DNA of 19,957 bases from assembly GCA_030431185.1 (NCBI GenBank), contig JAUIJO010000018.1:1-19957 (forward strand). Direction: 5' to 3'. A model generated the notes under the pieces. The model worked only from the letters and a program-made list of their open reading frames with translations. It searched no databases and was not told the DNA's origin. This document shows, one piece after another, positions 1 to 8,945 of this stretch. Origin of the DNA: Gammaproteobacteria bacterium (GTDB lineage: Bacteria > Pseudomonadota > Gammaproteobacteria > Xanthomonadales > Xanthomonadaceae). Made by a program: the position numbers and the translations under genes. The first letter of the stretch is position 1, and every line of letters begins with the position of its first letter.

Positions 1-104
1 AAATCGCCAAGAAAAAGAAGAAAGACGAGAAAGAGGCCAAGAAGCTCGCCGAGCGCGAGGCCGCCAAGGCGGACGGCGACCCGCCGGCCCCGCCCGAGGA
101 GTAA
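1..104 (+). CDS. C-terminal fragment of an unidentified lysine-rich-tailed protein
   Basis: An open frame enters from the left edge (codons start at position 3) and stops with TAA at 102-104. The visible 33 residues begin with five consecutive lysines, continue as a charged Lys/Glu/Ala helix-like stretch, and end in an Asp/Pro/Glu-rich tail with sequence PPAPPEE. Low-complexity basic-then-acidic tails of this kind are common extensions on many unrelated proteins, so no family can be named. The reading frame is supported by the absence of stops, high GC at third positions and a clear stop followed by a gene-free gap of about 100 bases. The rest of the gene lies outside the window. Confidence 0.6.
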   Translation, partial: IAKKKKKDEKEAKKLAEREAAKADGDPPAPPEE

Positions 105-201
105 GGCTGCCGGCGAGGCCTCGTGCGCGCCGCGTCCAACCCGGCTTGCCGTATCCGCCAGGTGATGCGACCGGGCGGACCGCGTCCGGGGCCTCAGGGC
201 C

Positions 202-1521
202 TCAGGGCGGCAGGAGTTTCCAGAACACGCCGTCCCGCAGCTTCACCGACTGCAGCGGCTGCCGTTCGGCAGCCGGCAGGTTGCCGCGGAAGATCTGGCG
301 GATGTCGCCCATCACCTTGTCGGACTCCATGAAATAGGAATGGGCCAGCACGCTCTCGTCCACGCCCGACACGTCTATGGTGTCGATGCCATCCACCAGC
401 ATCACCCCTTCGCTTGAATCGCCGGCGCGCGGCCCCCGGTTGACCTGTCGCGAGGCCTTGAGCGCCAGGTCCTCCGACGAGGCGTACAGGGTGACCCGCC
501 CGCTCGCCAGGTGCATCGCGGGCGCGAGCTGATCCCGGAATACCTTGGCGTCGATGTCGGGCGCCGCCAGGATGATGCCGCGGAAGCGTCCGCGCAGGTC
601 GGGTCGTTTCGCCACCAGGTTGCGAAGCGCCCGCGTGACCCCCCGCGTGCCCATGCTGTGGCCGATCACGTAGAGGTTGCTGGCGCCCGAACGGTCCGCC
701 ATGTCCGCGAGGAAGTCCTCGATCAGGGGCACCGACCTGGCGATCGTTTCCTCGTCCGTGAAGTAGCCGGCCAGCGATGCCTGCGAAGGCCAGCTGTAGA
801 ACACCGGCGCGCCGTCGAAGCGCAGGTCGTAAGCCAACTGCGCGGTGCGGCGCGCCGCATCGCGGTAGCTGACGTTGAAGCCGTGCACGAAGACGAAGGC
901 GCTGCTGTCGCCGGACGCGCGCACGCGCGACTGCAACGATCCGAAGAACGCGCCCTCGGGCAGGCGGCTGACGTCCTGCAGCACGACGTGGCGGGCGGGG
1001 TCCTCCTCGAACTCCAGCAGGTACCAGCGCGGCGACTCCAGTTCACCCGCGACATGGCGCTTGGGGATGCTGACGCGGGCCTGCCCATAGGTCAGCTTCC
1101 CCGCGTTGGCAGCGGTGAAGCGATCCGCCGCGGGCCGGCTGTCGAACGCGGCGTCGGGGCTGCGGTTGGTCGCGTAGAAGACATCGACGTTGACGTAGTC
1201 GGCGGTCGGGGCCGACGGGCGCGCAGCGGGCGCCCGCGAGCGGCCGGTGCGCGGTGGCGGCGGTGGCGGCGGCGGGGGTGCCTCCATGCCCGCGTCTTCC
1301 CGCGCGCGGGACTCGCGTTCGGCGGCGCGGCGAGCCTCGGCCTGCGCATCGGCCTGCTTGCGCTGCGCCTCCTCGCGCGCCTGCGCTTCGCGGCGCTCCG
1401 CCTCGGCACGCGCCATTGCCTGCGCCTCTGCTTGCGCGACGGCCTCGTCGGGCGTCTGACGCACCGGCGCACAGCTCGCCATCAGCACGGCCGCGAGCAA
1501 CATTCCGACGATCCGCCGCAT
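202..1521 (-). CDS. Alpha/beta hydrolase lipoprotein (DUF900-type esterase)
   Basis: The 439-residue product starts with a lipoprotein signal peptide: two arginines, a short hydrophobic stretch and the lipobox MASC with Cys17, so it is probably membrane-anchored. Residues 25-78 are an Ala/Glu/Arg-rich segment likely to form a long helix or coiled coil, followed by nine prolines (82-90) and a Pro/Ala linker. The catalytic domain begins near residue 109 with VFYATNR, a signature of DUF900-type hydrolases. It then has FVHGFN (oxyanion region, about 211-216), GHSMG with nucleophile Ser289, and a C-terminal AHSYF that probably holds the catalytic His. Substrate is unknown; lipid or ester hydrolysis is inferred from the fold. 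Start ATG at 1521 is preceded by a GGGGAGGGG ribosome site. The gene lies 117 bases downstream of fdhD on the same strand, with its own possible promoter, so co-transcription is uncertain. Confidence 0.9.
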   Translation of the reverse strand: MRRIVGMLLAAVLMASCAPVRQTPDEAVAQAEAQAMARAEAERREAQAREEAQRKQADAQAEARRAAERESRAREDAGMEAPPPPPPPPPRTGRSRAPAARPSAPTADYVNVDVFYATNRSPDAAFDSRPAADRFTAANAGKLTYGQARVSIPKRHVAGELESPRWYLLEFEEDPARHVVLQDVSRLPEGAFFGSLQSRVRASGDSSAFVFVHGFNVSYRDAARRTAQLAYDLRFDGAPVFYSWPSQASLAGYFTDEETIARSVPLIEDFLADMADRSGASNLYVIGHSMGTRGVTRALRNLVAKRPDLRGRFRGIILAAPDIDAKVFRDQLAPAMHLASGRVTLYASSEDLALKASRQVNRGPRAGDSSEGVMLVDGIDTIDVSGVDESVLAHSYFMESDKVMGDIRQIFRGNLPAAERQPLQSVKLRDGVFWKLLPP

Positions 1522-1586
1522 GGTCCCCTCCCCCTGTCTTGTGCAGGCGCGGCGGCCAACCCCCTGGCGCCGGCGTCCCGCTGCCG

Positions 1587-1592
1587 ATGTTA
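1587..1592 (-). promoter_or_regulatory. Candidate -10 box for the hydrolase lipoprotein gene
   Basis: Read on the minus strand this is TAACAT, four of six matches to the bacterial -10 consensus, in the gap between fdhD and the lipoprotein gene. It would give a leader of about 60 bases. No good -35 hexamer is visible at 16-18 bases upstream, so this is a weak call by eye. Confidence 0.25.
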
Positions 1593-1638
1593 CCCCAGCC
1601 CGATTGTCGTGGCGTGGCGCGCCGCGCGCGGCACCCGC

Positions 1639-2457
1639 TCAGCCCGACACGCGCCCGCCCTCGACCCCATCCAGACGCTGCGGATGGCTGTAGACCACGT
1701 GGCGCCCGGGCCGGGTGAAACCAACCAGAGTGAGGCCGCAGTCGCGCGCGAGGTCGACGGCGAGCGCACTGGGCGCGGACATTGCCGCGAGCACGCGGAT
1801 CCCGGCTTCGGCGGCCTTGGCGGCCATCTCATAGCTCGCCCGGCTGGTGACGAGGGCGAACCCGTCCTCCCTCGCCATGCCCGGGCGCCGCATCGCCCCG
1901 ATCAGTTTGTCCAGCGCGTTGTGGCGCCCGATGTCCTCGCGGACCAGTCGAAGGCGGCCTGCGGTATCGCACCACGCGGCCGCATGCAGCGCGCCGGTAG
2001 CGGCATTGAGCGGTTGCCGCGAGCGCAACGCCGACAAGGCCGCCTCGATCGCACCGGCTTCCAGGCGACCGCCCTCGCCCACGGGTGCCGGACGTCGCAG
2101 CACATCCTCCAGCGCGCGGCTGCCGCACAGGCCGCAGCCGCTGCGTCCCGGGATCGAGGGCGGCATCCCGGACACGGCGTTCGCGGCCGGATCGCGGGTG
2201 CTGATCTCCAGGACGATGCCCTCGATGACTTCGCGGACCTGGATCCCGGCGATGGCACCGAGCGGAATGCGGCGTTCGGTCAGGGCGAAGCCGACGGCGA
2301 AGTCCTCCAGGTCGGAGGGCGACGCCATCATCACCGCGAATGCGACGCCATCGAACTGGATCTCGACCGGGACTTCCTCGGCCAGCAGGTCGTCGACCGG
2401 GGTCGACGCCCCCGCCTCCACCCGCCAGACCCCCCGCCCCGCGAGCCCCTTGCCCAC
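1639..2457 (-). CDS. fdhD: Formate dehydrogenase accessory sulfurtransferase FdhD
   Basis: FdhD takes sulfur from the cysteine desulfurase IscS and delivers it to the bis-MGD molybdenum cofactor of formate-dehydrogenase-type enzymes in the cytoplasm, which they need for activity. The product (272 residues with this start) carries the family landmarks in order: AEEVPVEI, VMMASPSDLEDFAVGF, the CGLCG redox motif (Cys108 and Cys111), HAAAWC, EDIGRHNALDKL, TSRASYEM and the terminal TLVGFTRPGR with VYSHPQRL. It lies directly behind the molybdopterin oxidoreductase gene. The start is uncertain. GTG at 2457 is chosen; a TTG at 2475 overlaps the upstream stop as TTGA and would allow translational coupling, and GTG at 2421 would give a shorter N-terminus. 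None has a strong ribosome site. The frame stays open far upstream to 3375, but that part overlaps the oxidoreductase gene and is non-coding in this frame. Confidence 0.93.
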   Translation of the reverse strand: MGKGLAGRGVWRVEAGASTPVDDLLAEEVPVEIQFDGVAFAVMMASPSDLEDFAVGFALTERRIPLGAIAGIQVREVIEGIVLEISTRDPAANAVSGMPPSIPGRSGCGLCGSRALEDVLRRPAPVGEGGRLEAGAIEAALSALRSRQPLNAATGALHAAAWCDTAGRLRLVREDIGRHNALDKLIGAMRRPGMAREDGFALVTSRASYEMAAKAAEAGIRVLAAMSAPSALAVDLARDCGLTLVGFTRPGRHVVYSHPQRLDGVEGGRVSG

Positions 2458-2471
2458 CGGATCACCCGTTT

Positions 2472-4766
<2,295 letters not shown>

Positions 4767-4787
4767 CCCGCGTCCTCCGATCCGTTC

Positions 4788-4805
4788 GCGGCCGGTCCCG
4801 GCCGC
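4788..4805. repeat. Inverted repeat in the leader of the oxidoreductase gene
   Basis: Seven-base arms GCGGCCG and CGGCCGC flank a four-base centre GTCC (the arms extend to eight if the loop is two bases). The element lies 22-39 bases upstream of the oxidoreductase ATG, just before its ribosome site, in the 185-base divergent gap with the ygiD gene. It could be an operator or a leader hairpin; no T-run follows on either strand, so it is not a classic terminator. GC-rich palindromes arise easily in this genome. Confidence 0.45.
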
Positions 4806-4915
4806 TTTCCGCCGACGGTTCTACGGTACCACCGCGCCCGCGTCCTTTCGTCGCAACGTCGTGATGTCGCACGCACCGTCCTGCCCATCGCGACCCGCGC
4901 GATACCGGGCGCGCG

Positions 4916-4921
4916 TACGAT
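4916..4921 (+). promoter_or_regulatory. Candidate -10 box for the ygiD-type gene
   Basis: TACGAT matches four of six consensus -10 bases and lies 30 bases before the ATG at 4952, giving a leader of about 25 bases. The sequence 17 bases upstream (ACCCGC) is not a recognisable -35 box. This is a weak call by eye. Confidence 0.3.
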
Positions 4922-4951
4922 GCCTGCACCATCCCGATCGCCGGAAGTTCC

Positions 4952-5812
4952 ATGACAGGCCCGACCATGCCCGCCGCCTTCCTCGGCCACGGCAGCCCGA
5001 TGAACGCGCTGGAACGCAACCGCTACACCGACGCCTGGCGGGCGTTCGGCGCGAGCGTACCGCGACCGCGCGCGATCCTGATGGTCTCGGCGCACTGGTA
5101 CGTCAACGCAAGCGCGGTCACCGCGATGGCGCGGCCGCGCACCCTGCACGACTTCTTCGGTTTCCCGCCGGCCCTGTTCGACATGCAGTACCCGGCGCCG
5201 GGGCTGCCCGCGCTACACGAAGAGATCGCCGACCTCGCCCGCCCCGACCATGTCGGCGCCGACGTCGACGGCTGGGGCCTGGACCATGGGACCTGGTCCG
5301 TGCTGGCGCACGCCTTCCCCGACGCGGACATCCCCGTGGTGCAGCTGTCGATCGACGCACGGCGGCCGGCGGCCTACCACCTGGCGATGGGCGAGCGGCT
5401 GGCCGCGCTGCGCACGCGCGGCATCCTCGTGATGGGCAGCGGCAACGTGGTCCACAACCTCCGCGCGATCGACTGGAACCGCCCGGACGGCGCCTTCGAC
5501 TGGGCCCGGCGCTTCGACGAACGGGTCCGCCAGGTCATGCACGAACGGCCCGGCGACCTGCCTTCGTTGATGGAGGGGCCGGACTACGGCCTGGCGGCGC
5601 CCACCCCCGAACACTTCCTGCCCCTGCTGTACATCGCCGGGCTCGCTGCGGCCGACGGCGGCACGCCCGGCATGCTGGTCGATGGCTACGCCTACGGTTC
5701 GCTGTCGATGGCCGCGTACACCCTGGGCCTGGACGTCGCCACGGCCGGCCTATCGGGTGCCGGCGCCGCGCCGCTCGACACCTCGGCGCCGCCCGCCGAC
5801 TCCAACGCCTGA
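4952..5812 (+). CDS. ygiD: Class III extradiol dioxygenase, YgiD/DOPA-4,5-dioxygenase type
   Basis: The 286-residue product has the LigB-fold metal-ligand pattern of the YgiD / 4,5-DOPA extradiol dioxygenase family: LGHGSPMN (His13), SAHW (His48), LDHGTW (His112) and GSGNVVHN (His168), with PTPEHFLPLL near residue 222. These enzymes bind a divalent metal and open catechol rings using O2; E. coli YgiD opens L-DOPA in vitro, but the physiological substrate is usually unknown. Other landmarks are HDFFGFPPALF and YPAPG. The length is close to that of E. coli YgiD. The ATG at 4952 is preceded by a weak CGGAAG site; Met6 (4967) is an alternative start. The gene diverges from the molybdoenzyme operon and ends 10 bases from the convergent CPBP gene. 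Confidence 0.92.
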   Translation: MTGPTMPAAFLGHGSPMNALERNRYTDAWRAFGASVPRPRAILMVSAHWYVNASAVTAMARPRTLHDFFGFPPALFDMQYPAPGLPALHEEIADLARPDHVGADVDGWGLDHGTWSVLAHAFPDADIPVVQLSIDARRPAAYHLAMGERLAALRTRGILVMGSGNVVHNLRAIDWNRPDGAFDWARRFDERVRQVMHERPGDLPSLMEGPDYGLAAPTPEHFLPLLYIAGLAAADGGTPGMLVDGYAYGSLSMAAYTLGLDVATAGLSGAGAAPLDTSAPPADSNA

Positions 5813-5822
5813 GGCAGATGGC

Positions 5823-6602
5823 TCAGGCGGCGGCCTGGGCGCCGCTGAGGAGAAGCATGGTGCCGAACAGCAGCCAGTCGTTGATGATGTGCGCGCCGGT
5901 GGAGACCCATATGTTGCGCGTCTTCAGGTAGCCCAGCAGCAGGACGAGGCGTGCGCTGCCGATGATGACCAGGCACTGCACCCAGTTCCAGTCGTAGGTC
6001 GGCAGGTGCGCCATGCCGAACAGCACCGCCGCGCCCAGCCAGGCCAGCACGAGCGCGGCGGTCCGGCCCAGGCCGCATTTCATGTGCAGCCACCAGGCAA
6101 TCGCCAGGAACGGCAGGACCGTCATCACCTCTTCGCCGAACAACTGCGGCAGGGTCTTGAGGAAGAACATCACCCGCTGGGCGGTGTCCTGCCCGCGCAG
6201 CATCTCCATCGCCGGGTTGGCCGCGACGCCGAAGAAGCGCGAGACCGCCAGCGCGATGCACAGTGTCACGACGACGTTCAGCAACGCCACCAGCAGCATC
6301 CAGCCGAAGTCGCGGGGCGCGAGTGGGCGGAATATCGCGGTCCAGTGGCCCGGCGCGACCCACCGCAGCGCCGCGAGCGGGATCGCGAAGAACAGGATCG
6401 CCTGCACCCATTGCCCCCAGCCACCGGCGAAGGAGGGAACGGGTGCGATCAGGGCCAGGAAGCCCAGCACCACCCCGCCGATGACCAGCGACCACTGTGG
6501 GCCGGTCAGGGCCACCGGCCGGTCGTCGTAGAACGGAAAGTCATCCTCCCGCCGCACCGCGGTGACGCCGCCGTGCGCTGCCTGCTTACCCGTCTTGGCC
6601 AT
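5823..6602 (-). CDS. CPBP (CAAX protease/bacteriocin-processing) family membrane protein
   Basis: The 259-residue protein has about seven hydrophobic segments, the first near residues 38-55, after a charged cytosolic N-terminus. The Abi/CPBP intramembrane protease motifs are present in order: the glutamate pair Glu157-Glu158 (FGEEVMTVLPF), FGMAHL with His199, and AHIINDW with His238 and Asn241. The usual EExxxR motif lacks its arginine, with valine at that place. An EE-xxT-hydrophobic-P version is, as I recall, seen in some Abi-family members, so activity is still possible. Roles of relatives include prenyl-protein processing, bacteriocin self-immunity and envelope signalling; the substrate here is unknown. 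ATG at 6602 follows GGGGAA with a short spacer. No bacteriocin gene is visible nearby. Confidence 0.87.
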   Translation of the reverse strand: MAKTGKQAAHGGVTAVRREDDFPFYDDRPVALTGPQWSLVIGGVVLGFLALIAPVPSFAGGWGQWVQAILFFAIPLAALRWVAPGHWTAIFRPLAPRDFGWMLLVALLNVVVTLCIALAVSRFFGVAANPAMEMLRGQDTAQRVMFFLKTLPQLFGEEVMTVLPFLAIAWWLHMKCGLGRTAALVLAWLGAAVLFGMAHLPTYDWNWVQCLVIIGSARLVLLLGYLKTRNIWVSTGAHIINDWLLFGTMLLLSGAQAAA

Positions 6603-6689
6603 GGCCGTTCCCCGGATCGAAGCGCATGCTCCGGCTCCGACTCTAGCTTCAAATGCGTGTCGGTGCCCGCCTGGCCCGAAGGGTGACGC

Positions 6690-7622
6690 TCAGGCGGGAC
6701 CGCGGCGACGCTTGCCCACCAGGGTGATCAGCGCGACGCCGACCAGGATGATCGCCATGCCCGCGAGGTCGTAGGGCCCCACGGTCTCGGCGGCCAACAG
6801 CACGCCGATCAACACCGCCACGGGCGGATTGACGTAGGCGTAGCTGGTCGCCACCGCCGGGCGCGCGTGCTTGAGCACGTAGAGGTAGGCACTGAAGGCC
6901 ACGATGGAGCCGAACACCGCCAGGTAGACCAGGGCCAGGGTCGACTGCGCCGTCGGATGGCTGGGCAGCCGCTCGCCGCTGCCCAGGCCCACGCCGAGCA
7001 GGGCCACGCTGGCGCACAGCATCTGCGCGGCGGTGTTCATCGGCCCCACCGGCATGTCCTGGCGCCGGCTCCAGACCGACCCGAAGGCCCAGCACATCGC
7101 CGCGGTCAGCAGCGCGATAGCGCCCAGGCGCTCGCCCGACAAGCCACTGCCGAGGTTGAGCACGATCACGCCGACGAAACCCACCAGCAATCCGATCGTC
7201 TCGCGCCGCGTCGGCCACTGGCCGTACAGCCCCGAGAACGCGGCCGCGAACAGCGGCATGCTGGAGACCGCGACCGCCGCGATGCCGGAACTCACCCGCT
7301 GCTCGGCGAAGCACACCAACCCGTTGCCGAAGCCCAGCAGCAGCAGGCCGGTGATGGCGGCATTGCGCCATTGCAGGCGACTGGGCGCAGCCTGGCCACG
7401 CCAGCGCAGGAAGCCGTACAGCACCACGCCCGCCGCCAGGAAGCGCAGACCGGCCAGCAGGAAGGGCGGATAGCTCTCGAGCGCGAAGCGGATGCCGAGG
7501 TAGGTCGAACCCCACACGATGTAGAGGGTGAGCAGGCACAGCGGGATCATCACCCGCGGGTCGAGGTGGCGGGGCAGCGGCGCGGGCAGGGTCGCGTCCG
7601 CGGCGGTGGACGTGTCGGACAT
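6690..7622 (-). CDS. yedA: EamA/DMT-family transporter (YedA-like)
   Basis: The 310-residue inner-membrane protein has ten predicted helices in two EamA repeats, the drug/metabolite transporter layout. It follows the YedA group closely: LYIVWGSTYLGIR in helix 1, FLLAGLRFLAAG in helix 2, LLLLGFGNGLVCFAEQ, SGIAAVAVSSMPLF, CWAFGSVWSRR opening the second half, and AVATSYAYVNPPVAV in helix 9. It is probably an exporter of small metabolites or amino acids; substrate cannot be read from sequence. The ATG at 7622 is chosen because an in-frame upstream ATG at 7649 overlaps a candidate -10 box and would add only a Pro-rich nonapeptide. Neither start has a clear ribosome site. The frame stays open further upstream to 7940 within the neighbouring gene, which is not part of this protein. 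Confidence 0.92.
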   Translation of the reverse strand: MSDTSTAADATLPAPLPRHLDPRVMIPLCLLTLYIVWGSTYLGIRFALESYPPFLLAGLRFLAAGVVLYGFLRWRGQAAPSRLQWRNAAITGLLLLGFGNGLVCFAEQRVSSGIAAVAVSSMPLFAAAFSGLYGQWPTRRETIGLLVGFVGVIVLNLGSGLSGERLGAIALLTAAMCWAFGSVWSRRQDMPVGPMNTAAQMLCASVALLGVGLGSGERLPSHPTAQSTLALVYLAVFGSIVAFSAYLYVLKHARPAVATSYAYVNPPVAVLIGVLLAAETVGPYDLAGMAIILVGVALITLVGKRRRGPA

Positions 7623-7647
7623 GGGGGCGTCGACCGGAGGGGGGCGC

Positions 7648-7653
7648 ATAGTA
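7648..7653 (-). promoter_or_regulatory. Candidate -10 box for the YedA-like transporter gene
   Basis: On the minus strand this reads TACTAT, four of six consensus matches, and would give a transcript start near 7641 and a leader of about 20 bases before the ATG at 7622. There is no obvious -35 hexamer. If correct, it rules out the upstream in-frame ATG at 7649. Confidence 0.3.
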
Positions 7654-7741
7654 TCGGTGCGATCGGCCCGCGCGTGCGCATGCCATTGGCAACACTGCTG
7701 ACCGCCAGCGGCAGCAATGCGCCGGGTCGGGCCGGGTGGAC

Positions 7742-8734
7742 TCAGGCGTGGATCGCGTCCATCGCCAGTTCGAACGAGCGCAGGCGTGCGTCGTGGTCGA
7801 AGATGTTGGCGGTGATGATCAGTTCGTCCGGCCGGTGGCGCTGCACGAAGGCATCGACGGCGGCGCGCACCGTGCCCGGGGCCCCGACCGCGGCGCAGGA
7901 CAGGGCCGCATCGACGCCGGCGCGTTCGCCCGGCTGGCAATAGGCGTCGAAGGCCGCTCCGGATTCCAGCGGCGGCGGCACCTTGCCGGGCCGCCCGCGC
8001 CGCAGGTTGACGAAGGCCTGCTGCTGGGTGGTGAAGAGGCGCGCGGCCTCGTCGTCGCTGTCGGCCGCGACCACGTTCAGCGCCAGCATCGCGTGCGGGG
8101 CCTGCAGGTGGCGGGACGGCCGGAACTCTCGTCGGTAGACCGCCAGCGCCTGTTCCAGCATCGCCGGCGCGAAGTGCGAGGCGAATGCATAGCGCAGGCC
8201 CAGCCTCGCGGCCAGCTGCGCCCCGAACAGGCTCGAACCGAGGATCCAGGGCTCCACCTCGACGCCGGCGCCCGGCACGGCCTGCACCGGCTGCCCTTCA
8301 CGGACGGGCTCGAAGTAGCCCAGCAGCTCCACCACGTCGGCGGGGAATTCGTCGGCGCCCTGGTAGTAGCGCCGCAGCGCGCGCGCCGCCGGCTGGTCGG
8401 TGCCGGGCGCGCGGCCCAGGCCCAGGTCGATGCGGCCCGGGTACAGCGACCCCAGCGTGCCGAACTGTTCCGCCACCTGCAAAGGCGCGTGGTTGGGCAG
8501 CATCACCCCGCCGGACCCGACGCGGATCGACGTCGTGCCGCCGGCGACGTGACCGATCAGCACCGCCGTCGCGGCGCTCGCGATACCGGGCATGTTGTGG
8601 TGTTCGGCGAGCCAGAAGCGACGGTAGCCCAGCTGCTCGGCGTGGCGGGCCAGCGCCAGGGTGTTGTCGAAGGTCCGCGCCGGCGTACTGCCGACGGTGA
8701 CGGGCGCGAGATCGAGGACGGACAACGGGACCAT
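7742..8734 (-). CDS. LLM-class flavin-dependent oxidoreductase, MsnO8/YhbW type
   Basis: The 330-residue product is a luciferase-like TIM-barrel flavoprotein. Family landmarks are LSVLDLAPV at the N-terminus, AEQLGYRRFWLAEHHNMPGIAS, RVGSGGVMLPNHAPLQVAEQFGTL and GRIDLGLGRAPGTDQPAARAL, then ILGSSLFGAQLAARLGLRYAFASHF. These match the MsnO8-type group that includes E. coli YhbW, which lacks a known physiological substrate. Such proteins use reduced FMN (or F420 in actinobacteria) to oxidise small organic molecules. ATG at 8734 is chosen because GGAGAG lies 8 bases upstream and the conserved region starts at once; the open frame runs on to 8797 without family similarity. It diverges from the halogenase gene across a 211-base gap. 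Confidence 0.93.
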   Translation of the reverse strand: MVPLSVLDLAPVTVGSTPARTFDNTLALARHAEQLGYRRFWLAEHHNMPGIASAATAVLIGHVAGGTTSIRVGSGGVMLPNHAPLQVAEQFGTLGSLYPGRIDLGLGRAPGTDQPAARALRRYYQGADEFPADVVELLGYFEPVREGQPVQAVPGAGVEVEPWILGSSLFGAQLAARLGLRYAFASHFAPAMLEQALAVYRREFRPSRHLQAPHAMLALNVVAADSDDEAARLFTTQQQAFVNLRRGRPGKVPPPLESGAAFDAYCQPGERAGVDAALSCAAVGAPGTVRAAVDAFVQRHRPDELIITANIFDHDARLRSFELAMDAIHA

Positions 8735-8880
8735 GTTCACGACTCTCCGGGGGGAACTCCCCAGATGGGGATGGCCGGGCGCCGCGTAAAGGGGCACCGC
8801 CCTGTTCCCGCGATGCCCCGCCCGCGATCATGGCGTGCGGACGGGAGCCGGAGACGGGACCGGCCCTCCGCCCGGCACGT

Positions 8881-8904
8881 CCGCGACGCGCCGCCGCGTC
8901 GCGG
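8881..8904. repeat. 24-base perfect inverted repeat upstream of the halogenase gene
   Basis: Ten-base arms CCGCGACGCG and CGCGTCGCGG flank the centre CCGC. The element lies between the divergent LLM and halogenase genes, 41 bases before the halogenase ATG and directly upstream of a TTGAAA -35-like hexamer. No T-run follows on either strand, so a terminator is unlikely. The position would suit a dimeric regulator's operator or an activator site. The arms are longer than any other inverted repeat I found in the window, but base composition is extreme. Confidence 0.55.
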
Positions 8905-8912
8905 CGGCTCCC

Positions 8913-8940
8913 TTGAAAAGGACGCGCCAGTGCGTAGGCT
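8913..8940 (+). promoter_or_regulatory. Candidate promoter of the halogenase gene
   Basis: TTGAAA (8913-8918, five of six to the -35 consensus) is followed by a 16-base spacer and TAGGCT (8935-8940, three of six to the -10 consensus). The ATG follows only 5 bases later, so transcription would start at or next to the ATG and the message would be leaderless. No good ribosome site is visible upstream of that ATG, which fits this reading. Confidence 0.4.
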
Positions 8941-8945
8941 GGGGC

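Noticed and set aside
1254..1290. GGCGGT-type repeat as a structural or regulatory repeat
   Set aside because: It is the codon run for nine prolines in the lipoprotein gene.
8881..8904. Palindrome as a rho-independent terminator
   Set aside because: Neither strand has a T-run after the stem, and it lies upstream of both divergent genes.
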